Assembly: GCA_033811555.1 (NCBI GenBank)
Contig: JAPXOG010000019.1
Coordinates: 1 to 12,237 of the forward strand
From: EsbW-18 sp033811555
GTDB lineage: Bacteria; Patescibacteriota; Minisyncoccia; Phycocordibacterales; EsbW-18
Reading direction: 5' to 3'
DNA length: 12,237 nucleotides
The notes below the pieces were generated by a model that did no database searches, was not told the DNA's origin, and worked only from the letters and a program-made list of their open reading frames with translations. A program made the position numbers and the translations under genes. This document shows, piece after piece, positions 1 through 5,436 of this stretch. The first letter of the stretch is position 1, and each line of letters starts with the position of its first letter.

Positions 1-153
1 CTCTATGGCTCCGTATAGATTGCCGTTATCAGTTAATGCAAGGGCTTTCATACCCTCTTTTTTTGCATACTCTACGAGCTCAGAGATACGTGGAAGAGCG
101 GATAGCAGAGAATAGTGCGAATGAGTGTGAAGGTGTGTGAAAGAATATGACAT
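1..153 (-). CDS. dnaE: DNA polymerase III alpha subunit, N-terminal fragment (PHP domain)
   Basis: Reading leftward from an ATG at 153, 51 codons stay open to the window edge, so only the N-terminus is present. The peptide begins MSYSFTHLHTHSHYSLLSAL and continues through ALTDNGNLYGAIE, the characteristic opening of bacterial replicative DNA polymerase III alpha subunits. The HLHTH at residues 7-11 is the first metal-binding motif of the PHP domain. The second motif is normally TDHG; here it reads TDNG (residues 41-44), so one expected metal-ligand histidine is replaced by asparagine. The full protein would synthesise DNA at the replication fork. The ATG sits 7 nt after a TACAAT box and has no Shine-Dalgarno sequence. 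The gene diverges from the membrane protein at 267. A stand-alone PHP phosphoesterase is the main alternative, but the HSxYSLL and NLYGAIE context favours dnaE. Confidence 0.85.
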   Translation of the reverse strand, partial: MSYSFTHLHTHSHYSLLSALPRISELVEYAKKEGMKALALTDNGNLYGAIE

Positions 154-160
154 GTTCACT

Positions 161-166
161 ATTGTA
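161..166 (-). promoter_or_regulatory. -10 box of dnaE
   Basis: On the minus strand the hexamer is TACAAT, ending 7 nt before the ATG at 153. A start site at the usual distance would fall almost on the ATG, giving a leaderless or near-leaderless mRNA. I see no convincing -35 box. The 113-bp divergent gap (154-266) otherwise holds only the opposing promoter. Confidence 0.45.
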
Positions 167-253
167 CGTGGTTGATATCAGATAGTGGAGTGGATTATCA
201 CATTCAAAGTATCTAGACGAATTTGTGTGGATACTGTCAATTCTAGAGTACGT

Positions 254-259
254 TATACT
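254..259 (+). promoter_or_regulatory. -10 box of the Nramp-like gene
   Basis: TATACT lies 7 nt before the ATG at 267. There is no Shine-Dalgarno sequence between them, which fits a leaderless transcript. A CTGTCA at 234-239 is a poor -35 candidate because the spacer is only 14 nt. Confidence 0.45.
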
Positions 260-266
260 ATAAAAT

Positions 267-1670
267 ATGACGTTTTTTTCTAAGCTTACGCAAAAAGAAC
301 TACCTCATCCGCCTCCTTGGACTAAGGCTTTAGGTGTAGGTGTCGTAATAATGGGTATGGCGATGGGGACAGGAGAACTAATACTTTGGCCACATCTCAT
401 TACAAAATTCGGTCTTCCAATTCTATGGTTTGCACTTGTAGGAATTACTTTGCAGTATTTCATCAACCAAGAGGTTATTCGTCACACACTTGCAACAGGA
501 GAAAGTTTTTTTACTACATCAGCGCGCGTACTGTTTTGGTCCCCAATATTTTGGCTTGTAGCAGCGCTACTTTTGTATATCTGGCCAGGGTGGGCCAGCA
601 CCTTAGGAACTATTCTGGCAGAATTGTTTGGTTTTGGTTCTTACGTTATGTGGGCGTGGGCGTCACTTGTGCTTGTTTTGATTCTTACGTTTTCTGGTAG
701 GCGCGCGTACGAAATGTTAGAGGGGACGCTTAAAATCATTGTTCCGCTGTTTGCGCTCTTACTTGTGTGGATCAGCGTTTTAAATTTGAGTTGGTCGGAC
801 GTTGTATTAGCTATACGAGGTTTAGTTAACTTCGGATATATGCCAAAAGGAATTGATGTAAATGTTTTACTTGGCGCGATTGTATTTGCTGGTGCCGGAG
901 GAATGCTCAATCTTTGCACGTCGCTGTGGTATCGAGATAAGCAAGCAGGTATGGCAGCTTATAATGGGCGTATAGAAAATCCGGTATCTGGAAAACCAGA
1001 GGCAGTTGGCGTGGTCGGAGCGACTTTTGATACGACACAACCAGAACAAATGGTTCGGTGGAGGAAATGGATGCGGTTTGTGCGGATTGACCAAGGGGCG
1101 ATTTTCTGGGGATTAGGGACACTAACACTAGTGCTTTTAAGTGCAAACGCTTATGTAGTACTTTCTCCTCTAGGAATAGTTCCTGAAGGTACTCGACTAG
1201 CAATAGAGCAAGCGCATATATTTGGCTCAAGATTCGGTAACTTAGGGTCGACACTATATCTCGTTATGACGTATCTTATGCTGTTTTCCGTGATGTGGAC
1301 GGTTATTGATGCGTTGACCCGCATCGTCGGTGACATTGTGCACACGAATGCGCGCGAAGGCGCACTGAAGAGACTGTTTGCTCCGCTTGCGCGTCTCTCA
1401 ATTCACCATCTTTACTACGGACTTGTCATTGTTGTTATTGTTGTGCAGGCGATTCTGTTGCCGTTCAATCAACCGCTGACATTTCTTGTTACAAGCTCGG
1501 CGCTCGGCGGTATCGTGATGGCGCTCTACTCACCGCTCCTTCTGTATCTCAACAACACAAAACTTCCGAAAGCATTGCGTCCAAGCTGGTTTACCAATAT
1601 CGTGCTTATCGGTGCGTCGCTCTTCTACCTTTATTTTGCCATTGTTGTCATCAGAAACTTTTTTTCCTAG
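267..1670 (+). CDS. Nramp-like multi-span membrane transporter
   Basis: This 467-residue protein is hydrophobic through most of its length, with roughly ten or eleven probable transmembrane segments from residue 20 to the C-terminus. The first segment carries MGTGELILWP (residues 33-42) and a central one carries GAGGMLNL (209-216). These sit where Nramp (SLC11, LeuT fold) metal transporters have their unwound TM1 and TM6 motifs, and GTGELIL-type sequences are familiar from Nramp-related bacterial proteins. The classical TM1 DPGN and TM6 MPH motifs are absent, so proton-coupled Mn/Fe transport cannot be assumed and the substrate is unknown. A polar loop (residues ~222-270) follows the central motif. 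The ATG at 267 has a TATACT box 7 nt upstream. Base composition rises after about position 1300, so the last ~120 codons look different from the rest. Assignment to the Nramp superfamily is from motif recognition only. Confidence 0.6.
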   Translation: MTFFSKLTQKELPHPPPWTKALGVGVVIMGMAMGTGELILWPHLITKFGLPILWFALVGITLQYFINQEVIRHTLATGESFFTTSARVLFWSPIFWLVAALLLYIWPGWASTLGTILAELFGFGSYVMWAWASLVLVLILTFSGRRAYEMLEGTLKIIVPLFALLLVWISVLNLSWSDVVLAIRGLVNFGYMPKGIDVNVLLGAIVFAGAGGMLNLCTSLWYRDKQAGMAAYNGRIENPVSGKPEAVGVVGATFDTTQPEQMVRWRKWMRFVRIDQGAIFWGLGTLTLVLLSANAYVVLSPLGIVPEGTRLAIEQAHIFGSRFGNLGSTLYLVMTYLMLFSVMWTVIDALTRIVGDIVHTNAREGALKRLFAPLARLSIHHLYYGLVIVVIVVQAILLPFNQPLTFLVTSSALGGIVMALYSPLLLYLNNTKLPKALRPSWFTNIVLIGASLFYLYFAIVVIRNFFS

Positions 1671-1687
1671 CGCAGAGAAATCTATAG

Positions 1688-1715
1688 CTGTATACTTTCT
1701 ATTGCTGTATACTTT
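1688..1715 (+). promoter_or_regulatory. Tandem repeated -10 boxes before the DGR target gene
   Basis: The 11-mer CTGTATACTTT occurs twice, at 1688-1698 and 1705-1715, offset by 17 bp. Each copy contains TATACT. The second TATACT (1708-1713) ends 6 nt before the ATG at 1720, so transcription from it would be leaderless, while the upstream copy would give a leader of roughly 16 nt. No Shine-Dalgarno sequence precedes the ATG. Confidence 0.45.
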
Positions 1716-1719
1716 CCGT

Positions 1720-3540
1720 ATGAACCCTGATAATCACCTTCTCCATCTTAAAAACCGGGAACTCCAAAGGTCCCCCGAAGTGGATCGCGCCGTCGTGCGA
1801 ATACAAGGTCATACGGGCGAAAAAGTCCCCAACGACCCTGCCAAGCGTATTGAGGCGTATATGGATCGTCTCGAGAAGGTTTTTCTCAACCCCGACGAGC
1901 GAGTGCGGAGGCGCAATTTAGAGATGTTGCGCGACAAGATATACGACGCGCTCATCATCACGCGCGAGAATTTCCCCGAATCATACTTTGAACTCCAAAA
2001 GCGCGTTGCACGCGAGCAAGGTCATGGTGACGTTGAAATCACACCCGAGATGCGCGAGCAGATGATGGACGTGGCAATCCAAGACCAGCGTGCGTCTCTT
2101 GACGCATGGATTGACTACCTCACTTCAAACGATGCGGTGTATCCCGCATGGTTTAAATACTACGTCTGGACGCAAATCACTAAACTCTCGCAGTTTGATA
2201 AAGAGCGCGGTGAATTTAAAAAACGCACCGCTTCAACGGTCGCACCTTTTCCCGACATTTACCGCGAACCTTTGGCACAGATTGCCGACCTCTACGAGCG
2301 TGTCAAAGACGACAACAAAGATTCCGAAGCCCGCCGTGAGTTCGACAAGAAGTTCCCGTCGCTGTATGCCGAGCTCATTCAAAAGACGCTTGAACAGCAG
2401 GCAGAAGGGAAGGAAGAGATTAAAGGGCAGTGGGTGAAGTACGAACAGGGCGACACAAGCGGGGCGGAAAAACTCTATCGGTCGCTTGAGGGCAAAGGCA
2501 CGGGCTGGTGCACCGCAGGGCGCTCAACCGCCGAAACACAGATTGAGTCAGGCGATTTTTATGTCTACTACACCTACGACTCATCAGGCAAACTCACCCA
2601 ACCGCGCCTTGCCATTCGCATGAACGGAAAAGACAAAATCGGCGAAGTGCGTGGAATTCTGCCTCATCAAAACGTTGAACCGCTTCTCCAAGGCGTGCTC
2701 AACGACAAGCTTGCTGAATTTGGCGCTGAGGCAGACGCATACCGCAAGAAAAGTGCAGACATGAAATATCTCACGGAGCTTGAACGCAAACACGAACAAG
2801 GAGAGTTGTTTACCAAAGACGACCTCATTTTCCTCTACGAAATCAACGGCACCATCGAGGGTTTTGGGTATCAACGGGATCCGCGTATTGAGGAACTTCG
2901 CGCACAGAGAAACCCAAATGAAGATGCACTCATTATCTTTGACTGTACACGAGAACAGATTGCACACAACGAGCGTGAAATCACACAAGATACCAAAGTA
3001 TATATTGGACCGCTCTTTCCGAACATCTTTCAAACACACATTGAACACATCTACACCTCATTTCCTGAAGGAAAAATACAAAAGTACCACATTGAAATCG
3101 GCGGAAAGACGAAAGAGCAACTGGAACAAGAACTAAAAGACAAAAACATCTATGTATCCATCTTCGCACACGAATTACTCACAAGCCCTGATTTTATTGC
3201 CTCAAAAATAATAGAGGGGACGGACCTTGTGCGTTTGTCGGTGGAAGACCTCGGATTTCCTCAAGGAGCTACTACAGATGAAATCTATGAACGAGCACAG
3301 CAGTACGGTCTTGAACTCTGTCCTGCAGAAGTCGGTCCGCACCTGCGTCTTTCCTATTCAGGTGATGACATGATGTTTATTGCTATGAAACAAATTTCTG
3401 ACCGTGGCGGCTATCCGAACATCTTCTTCCTGGGTCGCGATGGTGCGGGGTTGTGGTTGGACGCGTACTACGCCTTACCGGGTCGTGGGTGGAATGGGAG
3501 CTCTCAGTTTGTCTTTTCTCTGCGCAAGTTAGAATCTTAG
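1720..3540 (+). CDS. DGR target protein with diversified C-terminus
   Basis: This is a 606-residue protein, taking the ATG at 1720 rather than an earlier in-frame start that would overlap the transporter; two TATACT boxes lie just before it. Residues 1-235 are highly charged and probably helical. A cysteine-containing motif GTGWCTAG (260-267) sits in a segment of unknown function (about 236-335). After a charged linker, the C-terminal part (about 470-606) includes VRLSVEDLGFPQGATTDEIY, a stretch I associate with DGR variable proteins of CPR bacteria. Residues 559-604 are encoded by the variable repeat and end in WNGSSQFVFSLRK, compatible with the end of a C-type-lectin-like fold. No signal peptide, membrane span or lipobox is visible, so it may act inside the cell or leave by an unknown route. 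Binding partner unknown. Being the DGR target is directly supported by the VR/TR comparison; the fold is inferred. Confidence 0.88.
   Translation: MNPDNHLLHLKNRELQRSPEVDRAVVRIQGHTGEKVPNDPAKRIEAYMDRLEKVFLNPDERVRRRNLEMLRDKIYDALIITRENFPESYFELQKRVAREQGHGDVEITPEMREQMMDVAIQDQRASLDAWIDYLTSNDAVYPAWFKYYVWTQITKLSQFDKERGEFKKRTASTVAPFPDIYREPLAQIADLYERVKDDNKDSEARREFDKKFPSLYAELIQKTLEQQAEGKEEIKGQWVKYEQGDTSGAEKLYRSLEGKGTGWCTAGRSTAETQIESGDFYVYYTYDSSGKLTQPRLAIRMNGKDKIGEVRGILPHQNVEPLLQGVLNDKLAEFGAEADAYRKKSADMKYLTELERKHEQGELFTKDDLIFLYEINGTIEGFGYQRDPRIEELRAQRNPNEDALIIFDCTREQIAHNEREITQDTKVYIGPLFPNIFQTHIEHIYTSFPEGKIQKYHIEIGGKTKEQLEQELKDKNIYVSIFAHELLTSPDFIASKIIEGTDLVRLSVEDLGFPQGATTDEIYERAQQYGLELCPAEVGPHLRLSYSGDDMMFIAMKQISDRGGYPNIFFLGRDGAGLWLDAYYALPGRGWNGSSQFVFSLRKLES
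3394..3531 (+). repeat. DGR variable repeat (VR)
   Basis: These 138 bp (46 codons) align without gaps to 3845-3982. There are 27 mismatches: 25 fall where the TR has A (13 A to G, 9 A to T, 3 A to C) and only two do not (TR T to VR G in codon 17; TR C to VR T in codon 30). Seventeen residues are changed by adenine substitutions: 563, 565, 570, 572, 574, 577, 579, 581-584, 586, 589, 590, 593, 595 and 598. The repeat ends three codons before the stop (Leu604, then Glu, Ser, TAG). Confidence 0.95.
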
Positions 3541-3844
3541 GAACTTTGTTTCTTTCGTATTGATTTTGATTCTTTTACCCTTTGATTCTTCTATACTTTT
3601 TAGTTTTTTTGGTACACTTATCAAAGATTGGTTGCGTTGAACGGCCACGGCTTTTCAAAACCTCTCTGGCGCATAGGCATCGAGAACGCAGGCGGTTATG
3701 GCTTCCTGCAGAGTGTTGTGTATGACGTCACAAAAAAAGAAAATAACTTGGTATAAGGCACTGGTGGATTCTTGATCCCGCATACAATACAGCCGAATCT
3801 CTCCATATGGTTAGATTGGCAGTGGTACGGACGGTGTCCCATAC
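3541..3844 (+). other. Non-coding spacer between target gene and TR
   Basis: These 304 bp contain no convincing gene. The first ~90 bp are T-rich and include a TATACT at 3592-3597, a possible promoter for TR RNA, though no good -35 is seen. A frame open from 3604 to a TAA at 3754-3756 has no ATG; its more GC-rich part (3640-3753) reads plausibly as protein (NGHGFSKPLWRIGIENAGG and onward) and could be a gene remnant. A possible hairpin pairs GCAGG 3688-3692 with CCTGC 3705-3709. The stretch may be the structured 5' part of the TR transcript. Confidence 0.4.
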
Positions 3845-3982
3845 ATTTCTGACCGTGACGGCAATCCGAACATCTTCAACCTGAATCGCAATGTTGCGGA
3901 GTTGAAGTTGAACACGAACAACGCCAAACCGGGCAATAGGTGGAATGAGAGCAATCAGTTTATCTTTTCTCTGCGAAAATTA
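3845..3982 (+). ncRNA. DGR template repeat (TR)
   Basis: This is the adenine-rich partner of the VR: 43 of 138 bases are A, and 25 of those differ in the VR. Read in the VR frame it has 11 Asn codons (AAC or AAT) out of 46, the codons that give the widest residue range when both A positions mutate. Only one frame is open through it and that frame carries no proper gene, so it is taken as the template part of a non-coding RNA on the same strand as the RT. The termini are set where identity with the VR stops on each side. Confidence 0.93.
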
Positions 3983-3990
3983 TTTCTTTT

Positions 3991-4018
3991 CCGCATTTCA
4001 TTACAAGGTGCGGTTTTT
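3991..4018 (+). terminator. Terminator-like hairpin after the TR
   Basis: CCGCA at 3991-3995 pairs with TGCGG at 4009-4013, two further G-T pairs can extend the stem inward, and TTTTT follows at 4014-4018. It starts 9 nt after the TR, suggesting the TR RNA ends here. The stem also contains the stop codon of the opposing avd gene. Confidence 0.6.
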
Positions 4019-4420
4019 CTTATCCGGGTTATTCAAACTGTTTTTCCACCCGCCAAACATTTTTCCAACCTCTTCAAGTTTTCCTGCTACGTCCGCGTAG
4101 TGTTTGTGTGAAATAAGTTTACCTTCCCAGGCGACATGTATGAGAAACTTGAGCGTATCAAGCGTGAGGATACATTCAGAAAGTTTCTCTGCCTTGTGCT
4201 CTTTTGAGGTAAAATAGGTGTGGTATGAAATTTCTAGCAGATCCAGAAACTTATTTTCAATGCGCGTACCTATGGAGTATCGTTGTCCTTTTGCAATATG
4301 AGGAGAAATAGTAATCCACAACAAGTATCCCTCTTTGATTCTCTGAAGGACGGAGTTACCACCGAGAGAGAGATAGAGAGAGAGGGAGAGAGGATTCAGC
4401 CATGCGTATGATGATATCAT
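4001..4420 (-). CDS. avd: Avd-type four-helix-bundle DGR accessory protein
   Basis: A 139-residue protein on the strand opposite the RT and TR. Residues about 23-127 match the Avd/S23-like four-helix-bundle pattern: LQRIKEGYLLW, then GQRYSIGTRIE (45-55), LDLLE, TLDTLKFLIHVAW (87-99) and the closing EVGKMFGGWKNSL (117-129). In the Bordetella phage DGR, Avd is a basic multimer that binds the RT and TR RNA and is required for mutagenic cDNA synthesis. Its position between TR and RT supports that role over an rRNA-associated S23 protein. Residues 9-22 come from a CT-rich tract (PLSLSLYLSLGG), so the N-terminus is low-complexity. GAGGAG lies 13 nt before the ATG at 4420; a second ATG at 4403 is out of frame. 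The inverted orientation is unusual, since avd is normally co-directional with the RT. Confidence 0.82.
   Translation of the reverse strand: MISSYAWLNPLSLSLYLSLGGNSVLQRIKEGYLLWITISPHIAKGQRYSIGTRIENKFLDLLEISYHTYFTSKEHKAEKLSECILTLDTLKFLIHVAWEGKLISHKHYADVAGKLEEVGKMFGGWKNSLNNPDKKNRTL
4364..4393. repeat. GA-rich microsatellite tract at the avd/RT junction
   Basis: Thirty nearly pure purine bases on the plus strand, mostly GA repeats broken by one TA and one GG. It encodes the low-complexity N-terminus of Avd on the minus strand and on the plus strand carries the TAG (4374-4376) that closes the RT frame upstream. Tracts of this type change length by slippage. Confidence 0.75.
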
Positions 4421-4439
4421 TTCCGTAGAAAATCTCCTC

Positions 4440-5384
4440 GTGTCATGGAAGGAATTTCTTCGTGGTAAAAGGAAACGGAAAGACGTTTGTACTTTTTCTC
4501 TTTCCTTTCAGGATAATCTTTTTGCACTTCACAGGGAACTTGCGGGGAAAACATATCGGCATGGAGGGTACAGCGCATTTAAAATAAACGACCCAAAACC
4601 GCGGGATATTCATAAAGCAACGGTTCGCGACAGGCTGGTGCACCACGCACTGCACAGAATGTTGTACCCGTATTTTGATAGGAAGTTTATCTTTGATTCG
4701 TATTCGTGCCGTATACGTAAAGGAACACACAAGGCGTTGAACAGTTTTCGTTCAATAATTCTCGATATATCGAGAAATAATACGAAGACCGTTTGGGTAC
4801 TCAAGTGTGATGTGCGGAAGTTTTTCGCGTCAATTGATCACCAGATTTTGAAGAATGTTCTTGGTGCACATGTTTTGGATACGGACACCTTGTGGCTAGT
4901 TGGGCAAGTTATTGACAGTTTTCATACAGAAGGGAGATGCGGGGTGGGGCTACCGTTGGGAAATCTTACGAGCCAGTTGTTTGTGAATGTGTATATGAAT
5001 GAATTTGACCAGTTTATGAAGCGGGCACTTAAGACAAAAACGTATATTCGGTATGCAGACGATTTTTTGTTTGTGAGTAATGACAAAAAGTATTTGGAGT
5101 CGTTGGTTTTTGAAATAGAACATTTTTTAAACAATACACTTAGGCTCACGTTGCACCCAGATAAGGTGTCCATACACACAGTTTCTTCCGGCATAGATTT
5201 CTTGGGTTGGGTGCATTTCCCGCACCATCGTGTTTTGAGAACCAGTACAAAACGGAGAATGTTTAAAAAACTGCGTCATAACCAGAAGCCAGAGACGGTG
5301 GCCTCGTACCTAGGGCTTTTGAGTCATGGGAGCACTCGCAAGTTGGCTGAACGGTCGGGTTTGGCAAGTAAATTCTGGGCATGA
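4440..5384 (+). CDS. DGR reverse transcriptase
   Basis: A 314-residue reverse transcriptase counted from a GTG at 4440. It has an N-terminal basic segment (RGKRKRKDV, 8-16), RDRLVHHAL (63-71), the first catalytic aspartate in KCDVRKFFASIDH (122-134), GLPLGNLTSQLFVN (170-183) and the catalytic YADD (205-208), followed by a thumb-like region ending in SYLGLLSHG. GLPLGNLTSQ takes the place of the QGxxxSP motif of retroviral and group II intron RTs, as in DGR enzymes. No maturase or endonuclease domain follows, which argues against a group II intron. It would copy TR RNA with adenine infidelity. The frame continues upstream to 4377 and encodes further family-like sequence (AYDDIISVENLLV), but there is no ATG, GTG or TTG there, so the GTG start removes conserved residues. 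The true start may be non-canonical, or a frameshift in the GA tract may separate it from an ATG. Confidence 0.9.
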   Translation: MSWKEFLRGKRKRKDVCTFSLSFQDNLFALHRELAGKTYRHGGYSAFKINDPKPRDIHKATVRDRLVHHALHRMLYPYFDRKFIFDSYSCRIRKGTHKALNSFRSIILDISRNNTKTVWVLKCDVRKFFASIDHQILKNVLGAHVLDTDTLWLVGQVIDSFHTEGRCGVGLPLGNLTSQLFVNVYMNEFDQFMKRALKTKTYIRYADDFLFVSNDKKYLESLVFEIEHFLNNTLRLTLHPDKVSIHTVSSGIDFLGWVHFPHHRVLRTSTKRRMFKKLRHNQKPETVASYLGLLSHGSTRKLAERSGLASKFWA

Positions 5385-5418
5385 AGGATTTAGTTTCTTT
5401 TTAAGATGATTTTTCTGG

Positions 5419-5424
5419 TATACT
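5419..5424 (+). promoter_or_regulatory. -10 box of the MBL-fold operon
   Basis: TATACT ends 12 nt before the ATG at 5437. No Shine-Dalgarno sequence is visible, so the leader would be only a few bases long. The -35 region is not clear. Confidence 0.45.
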
Positions 5425-5436
5425 CAAGTCACGCAT

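Larger units (their letters stand above)
3394..5384 (+). mobile_element. Diversity-generating retroelement (VR, TR, avd, RT)
   Basis: The element comprises a variable repeat at the 3' end of the target gene, a template repeat, an accessory four-helix-bundle gene and a reverse transcriptase, in the order VR, TR, avd (reversed), RT. All components expected of a working DGR are present, and the VR differs from the TR almost only at TR adenines. In known DGRs (for example the Bordetella phage BPP-1 system) the RT with Avd reverse-transcribes TR RNA with errors at A, and the product replaces the VR by mutagenic retrohoming. Nothing phage-like lies around it, so it appears chromosomal. Confidence 0.93.

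Noticed and set aside
907..1254. 115-codon minus-strand open frame inside the transporter gene
   Set aside because: Antisense shadow of a membrane protein gene; no start signal and no domain pattern.
1612..1719. Upstream extension of the target gene to an earlier ATG
   Set aside because: It would overlap the last 59 bp of the transporter gene in another frame, and two TATACT boxes point to the ATG at 1720.
2584..3048. 154-codon minus-strand open frame inside the target gene
   Set aside because: It is the shadow of the real plus-strand gene, is phenylalanine- and cysteine-rich from reversed Lys/Glu codons, and shows no domain.
3529..3550. Hairpin just after the VR (AAGTT paired with AACTT) as a homing hairpin
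   Set aside because: Only five AT-rich base pairs with an 11-nt loop; too weak to claim.
3902..4111. Open frame of 69 codons starting inside the TR
   Set aside because: It reads the TR in the VR frame and runs into antisense-avd sequence; it has no promoter or ribosome site and is explained by the TR itself.
4364..4393. CRISPR-like or tandem array
   Set aside because: It is a simple dinucleotide-type tract without spacers or longer repeat units.
4440..5384. Group II intron maturase or retron RT
   Set aside because: No maturase or endonuclease domain and no intron or msr/msd structure is seen, while the adenine-biased VR/TR pair and Avd-like neighbour identify a DGR.
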